Below the pieces are notes generated by a model, which worked only from the letters and a program-made list of their open reading frames with translations, was not told the DNA's origin and ran no database searches. The translations under genes were made by a program, and so were the position numbers. 31,523 nt of DNA. Origin: Chara braunii. Its lineage: Eukaryota > Streptophyta > Charophyceae > Charales > Characeae. Each line of letters opens with the position of its first letter. The first letter of the stretch is position 1. Shown in pieces: positions 19,993 to 30,520 of the stretch. Where the stretch lies: NCBI GenBank assembly GCA_003427395.1, contig BFEA01000551.1, forward strand, positions 82,970-114,492, read 5' to 3'.

Positions 19993-22647
19993 AGAGGTTT
20001 TTTGCGCTGGCGCCGTCCAGTGAGTGCTAACGCTCAGCGCTAAGTCCCACACTTCCGACGCAGGCAATTCTCGCGTGTCAATTTTCGCCGCGCGTGCGAA
20101 GACACGCACTTTCCTCCTCTTTCGAATTCGCGTGGGAAAGGGCAAGGAGAGAGTGAGTGAGGAGACACGTCTTGCCACGCCTTCGGGCGTGGCGCACTCA
20201 AGCTCGTCACGAAACAGGCACAAGCAGGAGGGGAAAGGAGCAAGAGGGAAGAGGGCAGATACAAGAGAACCGAAAGGAGGAAGAGGGTCTTTACTAAGAA
20301 GGGGAAAGGACAAAAAGTGAGAAGAGAGGAAGGACAAGAAGTAAGAAGGGACGCAATTTCAAACAAGGAAAGGGACACACATTCAATGGACAAGCAAGAG
20401 CAGCAGCACAAGCCACGAAAAGGAACAGTGCAGCAGCCAAACACAACATCATTGCGCCGGACAAGGACAGAACAGAACTTTCTAGCTCCGTGTCCACGCT
20501 GTCCGGTTTCCACACCATCGGGGTTTCGCGCCGCACGAAAATCCCCTACACACGCGATTTTGTGCGCCTCGTCCGTCTTCGAATACGAAGTCGAGAGGAG
20601 AAACGGAGGGGGGGAAGAGGGCGCGCTAAGACATGTCACGACAGGCCACACCTCCGGCCGTGGTGCCTGCAAGCCAGGCAAAGAAAGCACTTACAACCAA
20701 AGAAGGGAGAAGAAGGTCAGGAATCTTGAGGGGATAAAGGAAGAAGAGAGAGGAGAAAAGAACGGGAAAAGACAAAACGACTAAGAGATGAAGTGAAGAG
20801 AAGGGAGGGAGAGATAGCGTGAGGGAGCATCTTTCCAAACAAGGAAAAGACCAGGCAAGGACAAGACAAAGGGGCAATCATCAAGAGCAGAGGAAAAGGG
20901 AGGGTCTGCAACACCAGCTCCAGCAGACAGGAAAACACTGCGCGCTGAGGAAGGAGGTTTCGCATCATCGGCACCAGCAAGGAAGACGATAAGGTTAGAA
21001 AAGCACAGGTGGAACCTAAAGATAAGAAAATATGACCGTCTTCGGACCCCTTCACACAAGGAGACAGCGAAGGAAAGGGAAATGAATCAGCGATAGAGAC
21101 AGAGGACAAAGCATTTGAGAGAAGGAGAATGATTGGCACCACAGACTACTAAAGGCACCCAAGCAGAGAGGGGTATTATTTCGAGAAACCTTACTGAAAT
21201 AGAGCAGGCCTTTTGTCGGGAGCACAGCTGCTACAGGGGATTACTCGTAGCGGTAGCGACAGAACGGTAGAAGGAGAGAATGACTTCATAACTTTTCCTG
21301 ACGTAGATCAACGAGGAGAATAGCCAAAGATTGCCGCTTTCACGAAGCACCGTCCCATTATATACCACGTAACAGCACCTAGTCTATAGGGTCTTGGATT
21401 ACTAGAGAACAACAAAGATAGAGAACGAAAACAACCACCTCTGTCTTCCCGTATACACTCGCCATCCACCAATCACGACTAACTCCACTATTTATTCCCC
21501 CAACACGAACAGCCCCATTTCACCGTGTCCTCAGCCTTCACCACAAACCAACCCCTCACTAACGCAACGCCTTACCCTCACCCCCCTACTCGCAACCCTA
21601 CTGCCAGCCCACGAGGCTATATCCCCACGCCACCTAACTCGTCGCCCATCCAACGAAGCAGATAAGGGAACAGATTCAGGAAGCGGAAGCACCAAGGAAA
21701 CTGAAGTCGATGGCATTCAGCATACGACCTCTAACGGGAAAAGGATAAAACGACCTGCTACTATCATTCACAAAGATACTGTTTGGATGACTTTACTCAT
21801 CATAGGCAAGTACAAACAGGTCACGATAATACCGACTGTCTGATTACCTAGTAATCAATCAGTCATCCATACCACGACTTCAATCCCTGCAACAAGCTAC
21901 TTCTAGAAATTTGCCTTTGAGAAGGCATCATCCAGGACGCCCCCGAAGCGGGCAGGTTCCATTGAGGAAGGAACCACATACCCCCTGTTGCTTAACTGTA
22001 CAAGAAACAAGTTAGAAACAAGGGGTAAAGGAAGTTGTATAATTCAAGATTATTAACCCGTAAGCAATTGCATTCTTTTATGTATTAGCAAGTACATTAA
22101 TTAACAGTTATTATCAACATCATTATCATTATTTATTAGTTTATTATAATCATTTTATTATTACTACTGCTATTATCACTACCATTATTACAAAGTAATA
22201 CAAACCCTTTTTCGGACAAATTTCAGGGAGAAATATCCCAATCTTTTGACCAAGGAGGGGAGAAACTCCCACCGAGAAAGACAGCAGGGCACATGTATCT
22301 CAGTACAGGCGGACTCGCCGTGCATCAACAGAGGAAGGAGAACTGGAAGTTTTAATACCATTAAGGATCAGAATCGCCCTTCCCTCTGACAACTTTCTGC
22401 GACAAACCACTCCCATTGATAATCAAACTGCCCTCGTTAATCGGCATTTCATATAACACAGTCTTCTCAAACAAGCCAAGCTCCTCGATAAGACAAAATC
22501 CCGATTGCGAGAGGAGGAGGGAATCGGGCCAATTGACAAATTCCAGTTCAAGACTTAAGTGTGTCCTCCACCAACTCAGCGAGATCCTCATCCTAACGCA
22601 AATGGGATTAGACCAATCTCAGATCTCAAAATCCAAAGCCTAGCATT
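19993..22647 (+). promoter_or_regulatory. LINE-C 5' UTR
   Basis: It opens with GAGGTTTTTTGCGCTGGCGCC and GC-rich inverted motifs, and has the conserved hairpin at 20174-20193. A long purine-rich part follows (about 20200-21120), then a short C-rich part (about 21490-21660) and an AT-rich part with ATTATC/ATTATT repeats (about 22030-22200). The order resembles LINE-A. Frames open here on either strand reflect purine-rich composition. Confidence 0.65.
20174..20193 (+). promoter_or_regulatory. Perfect 8-bp hairpin with TTCG tetraloop in LINE-C 5' UTR
   Basis: GCCACGCC-TTCG-GGCGTGGC. C(UUCG)G is one of the most stable RNA tetraloops known. The same stem occurs in LINE-A at nearly the same distance from the 5' end. 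Confidence 0.75.
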
Positions 22648-23845
22648 ATGGCAAAGGAAGGTTTGGGGACGGAAACACAGAACTGGTTAGCTGAAAAAAC
22701 AAAGGTGAAAATGATTAAAAGAACGGAGATCATTGACAAGGACGGAGAAAAAGAGGAACTGGTGATTTGGGAATACCCAAAGGACTCTCTTCCCTCTTTG
22801 GATGAATTCTACGGTAAACACGCGATTCTTTTCACCTTCTCAAAGAAGAATCAAGAATTGAACAGAGCTGAGAAGTTGGTTGTCGGAGAAGCTAAAGAGC
22901 ATGGAGGCAATCCCTGGGACGAACCCCAAAGTCACATTTCACAATAGACGAAGGAACACCATAATGGCGGTCCGCCGAGATGATAAGCAGATTTCCTATG
23001 GAACAAATCCTTCACATGCAATTCATCCGTAGTGTCAGTATATCCATGGACTCCAACAAAATAGTCTCAAGCATCTCCTTCCAGATACAGACGATCACTG
23101 ATGTAGAAGTACATTTGGATCCAGTTTGAGGGCATGCAGGAAGGATTGCATGGAGTCGTTAAGGCAAGGCTGCAGGAAGAGCACAGACAGTTCCTGGTGA
23201 TAGATTGGATCACTCCAACATCGAACTTCTTGATCCCACAGCACGACACAATGATGGCCTGCATCAACACACAGGGCGTGGTCCCACCACAGCTACCGGA
23301 TTTTTGGTACTTTGCAGTCAGAGGAAGGAATGTAAAGGTAACAGTCTCATCCAAAAGTCGCCCCCTGTGTTTCAAATGCAGACAGAGGAGTCACTTTGGA
23401 ATAGACCCGAGATGCCCAAAGATGCTGACTCAGCAAAATTCAAAAGTCTGAAACCCACCAGCCTGGAGTAAGTAGAAGGAGAACCAGGCTTCTGGTTCGT
23501 TAGAGACGCAAAATATGTGGGTTTGGGTATGGATCCTGGAGGGGGAACCAACCCAGAGGCCAAATATCTACCCTCCCTCTGACAGTAGTTGGCAATCCAA
23601 AAACGTGAGGAAAAAATCTCCCAAAATATTCTCCACTGACCCGGTCCTCAACAAAGAACGTGTGCAAGAAAAGAGGAGATTGAGGGACCTACAATCAGAT
23701 TTGGATGAGACAGGAGAACTAGCCGAAAGAAGATGGGTACAAATTGTGAAGGAAAGGAAGGGAAAGGAAATAAAAATTGATTCAACAGTGGACAACACAA
23801 TAATCCAATATGCTTGCAAGGGGAACATAAGAACATATCAAGAAA
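22648..23845 (+). pseudogene. LINE-C ORF1, N-terminal half, frameshifted
   Basis: The ATG at 22648 begins a protein aligning with LINE-B ORF1 from its first residues (TQNWLAEKTKVKMIKRTEIIDKDG). The frame is lost near 22880 and regained later. Stops follow near 23060, 23101 and 23449-23451. The zinc knuckle CFKCRQRSHFGIDPRC keeps the unusual X6 spacing. A short deletion near 23515 fuses the KYVG and WVWILEGEP segments that are separate in LINE-A and LINE-B. The half ends at the LINE-D insertion, and the frame resumes at 27646. The open frame that continues past 23845 into LINE-D is accidental. Confidence 0.85.
23831..23845. repeat. Left target-site duplication of LINE-D (GAACATATCAAGAAA)
   Basis: Fifteen bases within LINE-C ORF1, repeated exactly at 27646-27660 after the LINE-D poly(A). 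Confidence 0.93.
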
Positions 23846-26800
23846 GACTAAGAACTCTCTCGCCCCCGGAGGAGACGATGTCCACCAGTGAAAACCTACT
23901 AGAAATAGCAAAGACTTTCTAACAAGACCTATACCAGACTAAGACACGGTCACCCGTCTCGACAGCAACAAGAGAAGCGAGACAAAAAATGTTGCAGTAT
24001 TTGGAACAAACAATCACAGTCGAACAAGCGGAAGCCATGGACAAACCAATCACGAAAGAAGAACTACACCAAGCGCTCCTAAGCATGAAAAATGAAAAAA
24101 CACCAGGAATCAACGGCCTTTCCAAGGAATTCTGCGTTAAATTTTGGCCTCTCTTGGGGGGAGATCTAATGAACTTTTACGAAGACAGCTGGCTCAAAGG
24201 GGGGCTAGGTAATCTCATTAGTAGCAGTGCCATTACTTTGTTATATAAAAAAAGTGATAGAGAAGACATCAAGAACTACAGACCGATCTCCTTGCTGACA
24301 CTCCCATATAAGATACTAGCAAAAGCATTGGCAACGAGAATCACAGGCATAACGGACAAATGCTTTCACATTGATCAAACAGGCTTTATTCCTGGTAGGT
24401 ATATATTGGATAACGTGCTAACCTTAAACTAAGCAGTCTGCAAAGTCAGAGAGAAAAGGATAAACACGTCAATACTCTTCTTTGATTTTGAAAAAGCATT
24501 CGACCAAGTAAACTGGTCCTTCATGGATGCCAGCATGGAACGGATGGGAGTGGGACCAAATTTCAGAAAGTGGATCAAAATCTTATACAATGATGCCATG
24601 GGTTGTGTACAGGTCAATGGATTCCTGTCTGAAAGCTACCCAATATCAAGATTAGTCAGACAAGGGGACCCTTTGGCACCATCAATCTTCCTATTTGTGA
24701 TGGAAGCCATCGCATCATTCCTGAGGAAAGACCCCTCAATCCAGCGACTTCCAGAAGTAAATGCCGGATCTGCACACCACATGAACTTCCCGACAGCCAA
24801 CATGTTTGCAGATGACCTAACAGTCCTGATTCGAGTCTCTGACTCCTCTTTCAAATCACTGGCTAAAGCGATGGAGGCGTTTAGACTAGCGTCTGAGATG
24901 AAGATAAACTGGAAAAAGACTATTGGGTGGTGGCTTTCAGACGAAGACCTTCCAACTCTTCAAGGCCCAGAGTCGGCTATGACATGGGATACACCAGAAA
25001 CACCCACCCGCTACCTAGGTATTTTGATGACTAAGGATGGGCTAGCCCCTCAAATGGCACAAAACATCCTAACCAAACAAATCAACAAGCTGGGAAGATG
25101 GGGGAGTGTTTTCACCTCACCAATTGGCAGAGCGCTGGTACTTAATACCTCGGTCTTCTTGATGATGTGGTATATTACCTCGATATGGACAATACCGGAC
25201 AGCTCACTAAAGGAATTGAACTGCTCAGCTAGGAATTACCTATGGTCAGGGAACCCCAATAAAAGGAACAGCATACCGAAGATTGCATGGCAATACATCA
25301 CGAGGAAGCCGCTCTATGGGGGCCTGGGTATCATTGACCCTAAAGCCGAGACAAAAGCCCTCCCAGTCAAATGGGTGATTAAACTGCTGATGAAACCAGA
25401 GAGCCCATGAAATAAACTGGCACTTGATAGCATCAGGGCCCTGGCACCTATAACCTCCCCCGAAAATATGGCCGGACTGTTTTGGATAATGACTAGGGAA
25501 TGGAAACTCAGAGCAGGCAGGGGAAGGCAAAAAGACGAACCATCCCAAAATACGGGCAAACTTACCACCCCATACTGGTCGGCACTGATACGGATATGGA
25601 GAGAAATAATACCAAAAAGAGTAAACAGACCAAGGTCCGCCGACGAGGTCCTAAGACAACCACTTCTTGGTAACAGTTGGGTAACCGACGAGGCAGACAA
25701 CCCCCTGGTCCTAGAACAGAAATAGCTCTCTTGGATCAAAAACGGAGTATGGACAGTCGGTCATATATGGAAGGAAGAAAGAAAGGAATGGATGAATGAA
25801 CAAGAATGGAAGATGATACTGAAGGACTGTCATAAGAGAGGACCCAACCTTCGTTATATCTTGGACAAAATCCCGACAAACTGGAAAGATATCTTAAAGG
25901 AAGCCATACCGTGGAAGACTGGGGAGTGAGGACTCGAGGAACAGCAATGCCCCCCCTCGAGAGCATATCAATTCTCTCATATGCACCCGGGGTCAACCAC
26001 ACAAGATGCCTTTACGTCCTTCCCGATTTCAGCGTCGCTTCCAGGTAGCCCTATGATATTAAACAAGGAGGTAGAGACGGTAGTTATGGAGTACTATCTA
26101 CTTCGAAAAGTAAGAACGCTAGGTCAATGGCCAAAACAGATCTTTAGACTAGAGACTGCAGTGAGGAACCTGAAATTTGATCCAGCAGAATGGGTTTGGA
26201 CACCAGACAAAGTCAGGAATATCAACTCTAGGACCCCGATATACAATTACACAGTAAAAATCGGATATAAACTTTTGGTCAAGATAAAAGACCCAGCTCC
26301 GGTAATCAGAGACAGATGGCAAAAATTGTTAGGACATGATGACGTTAACCTCTCCCAGATCCCCGACAAGAGATACAAAACTATAAAACCGATCAAAATC
26401 AGAAGCCTTCAGTGGCTTATCGCATATGCCGCACTACCGATAAATAAATGGTTACACATAAGACGACACAAAAACGATCCTAGCAGATCGGACCTATGCA
26501 CGGTCTGCATCGAAGGAAGACAAGAAGACATAGTTCACTGCCTACTATACTGCAATGAGGCTACAGAATACTGGGCAAGGGCAACAACTCTATGGGACTC
26601 TCTCTTCAGCTCACCCTTCCCCGAACACCCTACCCAATTTCTTCTCTGGACTAACCTCCCTAACCATCTCAAAAAGACAGAACGACCGTGGTTTGGACTA
26701 ATTAGGAAAGTGACACTGTGGATCATCCGGAAGGAAAGATGTGGCAGAACCATTGAAGGCCTCTCCAACTCACGAGAAAAGGTATGAGGGGAAACAAAAA

Positions 26801-27027
26801 CCTTGTTACAGACAGAAATCCAGTGCAGATGGTGGAGACAGAGGCGATCGATGCCGGAAGACGAGGACATGCAAGAAAAGATCAGGGAGAGCTTCAGCAG
26901 GCGATGGCTGTTGGAAGGCAAGGTGGCGGAACTTCGGGGTGATAGACTACTTTGGAAGGACTGGCACAATTCAGAATCCAGTGGGCAGAATCAGAGGGCA
27001 ACAGTCCTGGAAAGACATCTGAGCTAA
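23846..27027 (+). pseudogene. LINE-D ORF2 fragment: reverse transcriptase and C-terminal domain, six nonsense codons and no frameshift
   Basis: A single reading frame spans the whole fragment, interrupted by TAA 23920-23922, TAA 24430-24432, TGA 25408-25410, TAG 25723-25725, TGA 25927-25929 and TGA 26785-26787. Motifs: PGINGLSKEF, NYRPISLLTLPYKILAK, FIPGRYILDN, FFDFEKAFDQ (motif A), RQGDPLAPSIFLF (motif B), FADD (24805-24816), RYLGI and, near the C-terminus, CTVCIEGRQEDIVHCLLYC (CX2CX9HX4C). Three of the stops align with tryptophan codons in LINE-B. The endonuclease domain is missing because of 5' truncation. No RNase H domain is apparent. Confidence 0.92.
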
Positions 27028-27594
27028 ATGAAAACCTGAGACATCCATAGAGAAAATAATACATCCTAAGTGAGGGGTACGGTTTAGGGTTTAAGGCTTT
27101 TGATGAAACTTCAAAAGAAGGGGAAAGCTCAAGGGGACAAGGATTGTTCTGACCGATGGGTAAGAAAGATGGGTGGGGAAGCACAGGCAAGCAGAAATGA
27201 GGGACGAGCTCTTTTTAGTGAAAAAAAAAAAAAAAAAGATAGGGGGGAGAGACGGTACATCCTTCACTCGGGATGTAATTCATCGGTCCTTCATGCCATA
27301 AGACTGCCAATGACAGGCTGCAAACAAGGAGACATCTGGCGAGGGTTTAGGGTTTTTTTAGCACCAATTACAGAAGAAGAGCAGAACCTCAGTAATACAG
27401 GCTAACTTAGGCAGGGGTGAAGGGAGGTACATCCTTCAGTCGGGAAGTAATCAATGTCATCCTTCGGGCCTCCACACCATGAGGGGGAGGAGTGTGTGTG
27501 TACACATATTGTAATCTTTTCTGACTTGTCGGTGGAATAGGAACCGGACTGATGCTCCCCAGAATGGAAAAGGAGTCGGAACCATAAGGTTCTG

Positions 27595-27599
<5 letters not shown>
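27028..27599 (+). other. LINE-D 3' UTR
   Basis: About 570 nt, much shorter than in LINE-B. It contains an internal A17 (27221-27237) and a motif starting GGTACATCCTTCA repeated at about 27254-27297 and 27426-27473. The final ~90 nt match the LINE-B tail. No gene is seen. Confidence 0.8.
27529..27576 (+). promoter_or_regulatory. LINE-D 3'-terminal paired stem-loops
   Basis: TCGGT (27529-27533) pairs with ACCGG (27543-27547), and GCTCC (27554-27558) pairs with GGAGT (27572-27576). Each stem differs from LINE-B by one base that keeps pairing through G-U. Confidence 0.7.

Positions 27600-27644
<45 letters not shown>
27600..27644 (+). other. LINE-D poly(A) tail (A45)
   Basis: Forty-five A residues, followed by C and the right target-site duplication. 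The length suggests a fairly recent insertion or an expanded tail. Confidence 0.97.
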
Positions 27645-27645
<1 letters not shown>

Positions 27646-27660
27646 GAACATATCAAGAAA
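27646..27660. repeat. Right target-site duplication of LINE-D (GAACATATCAAGAAA)
   Basis: Exact copy of 23831-23845. From here the text continues as ORF1 of LINE-C. Confidence 0.93.
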
Positions 27661-28989
27661 AAGGAACAGTCCAGGAGGCCCCAGGATCCCAGCAGCCTGA
27701 TGTGGAAATGGGAAACAGCCATGAGGAAATAAGAGCAGGAACCAAAAGGAAGGGGGAGATCCTCGCAGAGGAAGAAGACACCAAAAAACTAACAAGATTG
27801 GATGAACAAGCAAAGCAAGAGGAGAACATGTGGGAGAGAGAACCAATGGAGAAGATCAAGGAGTACATCAACGCAATGAGGGCACAAAGGGCCAGCATGT
27901 TCGAGCTGCACATGGCATATGTGAGGGAAGAAGAAAGAGTCAGGAATGAGATGCATCGCCTTCAAGGATTTCCACTCTCAGAAAACACATATGAGGCACT
28001 CAATAAGGAGGAAGAAATGACTGAATATTATGCTCAACGGTATTACAGAATAAAAAAAAGACCAGGCAAGAAGGCAAGGAAGAGGGCAAGGGAACGATAC
28101 ACAAGGGGATTGGGGGAGCTAGAGAGAGAACAAATACAAAATGCTAGAACTGCCAGAGACCTACAATAAAAAGAAGAAGGGGGTTGGGAAGAAGAAAGGA
28201 CAACAAAAAGGTGACACAGGAAAGAGCAACGAGGAGCAAGCCGGAAGCGGGAAGGACCAGGGGAAAGAGAGGGAGGAGGAAGAACTCCGAAGTGATCAGC
28301 AAGGAGCAGGTGAGACCGCAAATGAGAAGGAAACGCTGCTGCTGCAGACGAAGATTTTGGAAGCCCAAGTGCAAAGGTTATCGGACCTCAACGAGGAGTT
28401 GAGGCTGAAAACAGTAACAGTGGGCAGTCTCAATGATTGCACACAGTCAGAATTCTGGAACAGGACTGTGGCAATAACCAGGATGATATTACCATCAAAA
28501 ACAGTACTAGCAATGAGCATGGATGAACAAGCAGGGGATTGGCACATCGCCACAGCAGCGAATTTTGCCCTTCCAAGGCTAGAGAAGAGGCGGAATGTGG
28601 AAGAAAGGTTGAGCTCCTTAATATCGAAAAACGAACCGCTGAGTATCCGATTATTGGGAGAAGAACTGAGAGTGCCAACAACAAAAGAGAGAGAGGGGGA
28701 AGGAAAAGAGGACATATTAGACATTAGACCAGTGGAGGCTCTCTACAGCAGAGAAACAACATTGAAAAGTAACCTTTAATGGAGACCATGGTGGAAGATC
28801 TCACAACTGCCATACACGGCCCTAGGCACTAGCGTGCTGCCTGAATTACCGGCAGCCGGCCTAGCATGCATCATCGCACTGAGAATCCACCGAAGGGGCC
28901 CAGAGGAATTGGAAGAAATGTTGAGCCCCCTGCAAGATGAGGGAGGGGAGGTGACAATGCGGCCAGTCAGCCCGACCCTCTCGACTTAA
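27646..28989 (+). pseudogene. LINE-C ORF1, C-terminal half, frameshifted
   Basis: This continues the ORF1 frame broken at 23845, once one target duplication is discounted. The first part (to about 28150) has a charged linker and a conserved GFPLSENTYEALNKEEE segment matching LINE-A and LINE-B. A frameshift near 28150 moves it to a new frame, which holds a coiled-coil-like LEAQVQRLSDLNEELRLKT, then GDWHIATAANFALPRLE and WRPWWKISQLPYTALG. A TAA at 28777-28779 interrupts that frame just before WRPWW. The probable native stop is the TAA at about 28987-28989, now doubled by a 39-bp tandem duplication. Confidence 0.85.
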
Positions 28990-29029
28990 ATGACAATGCG
29001 GCCAGTCAGCCCGACCCTCTCGACTTAAA
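28952..29029. repeat. Two-copy 39-bp perfect tandem duplication at LINE-C ORF1 end
   Basis: 28952-28990 and 28991-29029 are identical and each includes the CTTAA stop region. LINE-A and LINE-B show no such duplication. Confidence 0.95.
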
Positions 29030-29129
29030 TCTCATCCAACATCCCAAAATGGGAACCTCAGATCAATAAACCATGACTGGAAGAGGACAGTAGGAGGGGG
29101 GAGAGAAATAATATACAAAGGCAAGAAGG

Positions 29130-30520
29130 AAAGCAAAGTTGGACATAAGGTCCTGGAACGTACATGGCTTGGCCGACATATTGTCCTCACATACGAAATG
29201 GTTTAGCATGATAGGTAACATGAACTGGTTTGATAAAGAACCTCCGAACATAATTTGCATACAAGAGGCTCATCTCACCAACTCAGAGGAACACGCACTA
29301 ATCCAAGTAGAAATAGAGAGAAGATTGAAACATGTTCAGAGAGCAGAATGGGTATATAGCCCCAACCCAGCTTCAGTCGGCGTACTAATACTATTTCACA
29401 GTAGGTCCAAAGCAACACAACACATAGAAATAGCACAAGTAATCAAGGACCCAACAGAGCGGAGGTGGATCAGGATAGACTTTACGTACAGGCAGGAGGG
29501 AATAACTGTACTCAATGTATATGCACCAAATACCAACTCACAAAGAAGAGCAATAATAGACGCAATCAAACAGGAATGCCCGACCCATCGACATACCATA
29601 GCAGTAGGAGACTTATCAAACAGGAATGCCCGACCCATCGACATACCATAGCAGTAGGAAACTAGAACGCAACACTAGATCCTCTAATAGAGAGGATATC
29701 TCATGCAAGGGAAGGAATAGATGACACAAAAGCACACTTGATGATAGAGTTAGTGACATAAAAGAAATTAGTGGACCCCTTCAAACTAAGATTCCCAGAA
29801 GCGCTTTACATACACTAGAAGGAAAGAAGGAAAAACAACGTTTTCTGGGATAAGATTACTTTTTAATCTCAGAATCCCTAATAGGAGCAACATTATTAAC
29901 GGTCAACCTTAAACCCCTATGAAAGATTTGACCACAAACAGGTGGAATTGCTGCTTTCTTTTGGAATGGACAATGAAGCAGGGCACAATTTGCACAATTT
30001 CTACAAAGTCAACAACTCCCTTCCAAAGCTAGAAAGCATCCAGGAGGTTGTAAAACAAACATGGGAAAAACACTCACCTAGGTTGCAAGAAGAGTACTTG
30101 GTAACAGGCTTCGCAGAGAGACTACACAAGGTCACTGTGGGACTGAGCAAATAATCAAGGAGGCAAGAAAAAGAAGGGAAAGACAAGAACTACTAGAGTT
30201 CGTAATAGAGACCGAATAATTTAATTTATCCCGCAACTCGGGCTCCCCCTTATACGAAGCCCTACTCAAGACAGCAAAAGAGGAGCTCGCCCAATGGGCG
30301 GACTGGAAAAGGAGAGGCCTGAGCATCAGAGCGAGAGTAAAAGCGTGGGAAAGCAATGAAGCCATGACCAAATTCTTCTTCCAAAAAATTAAAGCGAATA
30401 GCAGAAACAATAGAATTATGGAGTTAAGCGACGAGTCGACGACGAAGGGAGAATAAGGAGCAACCAAGGCGATCTCCTAAAAATTACAGCGAACTTCTAC
30501 AAGAAGCTATACATCATACT
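29130..30520 (+). pseudogene. LINE-C ORF2 remnant: AP endonuclease and linker, decayed and 3'-truncated
   Basis: It starts near 29139 without an ATG. The endonuclease motifs RSWNVHGLA, CIQEAHLT and GVLILFH are clear. The GDWN site has become AAC-TAG-AAC in the second copy of a 50-bp duplication (29565-29664), which also shifts the frame. Further on, recognisable pieces include LDPLIERISHAREG, GSPLYEALLKTAKEELAQWADWKRRG and WESNEAMTKFFFQKIKANSRN (about 30345-30410), broken by many stops. Similarity ends near 30520. It cannot make a functional protein. Confidence 0.85.
29565..29664. repeat. Two-copy 50-bp tandem duplication in LINE-C ORF2
   Basis: 29565-29614 and 29615-29664 match at 48 of 50 positions. 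Because 50 is not a multiple of three it breaks the ORF2 frame within the endonuclease domain. Confidence 0.94.

Larger units (their letters stand above)
23846..27644 (+). mobile_element. LINE-D, 5'-truncated L1-like retrotransposon nested in LINE-C ORF1
   Basis: It begins abruptly within ORF2, between endonuclease and RT domains, and runs through ORF2, a 3' UTR and A45, with 15-bp duplicated target on both sides. 5' truncation is the usual outcome of incomplete target-primed reverse transcription. Its 3' tail closely matches LINE-B, so they belong to the same lineage. One non-A base (C, 27645) separates the tail from the duplication. Confidence 0.94.
19993..30520 (+). mobile_element. LINE-C, decayed L1-like retrotransposon interrupted by LINE-D, 3' end missing
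   Basis: It starts with the shared GC-rich 5' motif at about 19993, then has a 2.65 kb 5' UTR, ORF1 (22648 to about 28989, split by LINE-D at 23845/27646) and ORF2 (about 29130 to 30520). Similarity to ORF2 stops near 30520, in the segment matching VADFYQSLYTSK of LINE-B. The RT catalytic part, 3' UTR and poly(A) are therefore absent, and I cannot find its target-site duplication. Many stops and frameshifts make it the oldest copy here, consistent with it having served as a target for LINE-D. Confidence 0.88.

Noticed and set aside
23515-23922. Apparent ORF1-ORF2 fusion protein
   Set aside because: The frame crosses the LINE-D insertion junction at 23845/23846 by chance. The target-site duplication shows two separate elements.
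25408-26787. A genetic code in which TGA means tryptophan
   Set aside because: Three TGA codons fit Trp positions, but the same frame also has TAA and TAG stops. ORF1 of LINE-A and LINE-B uses TGG for Trp throughout, so mutation is simpler.
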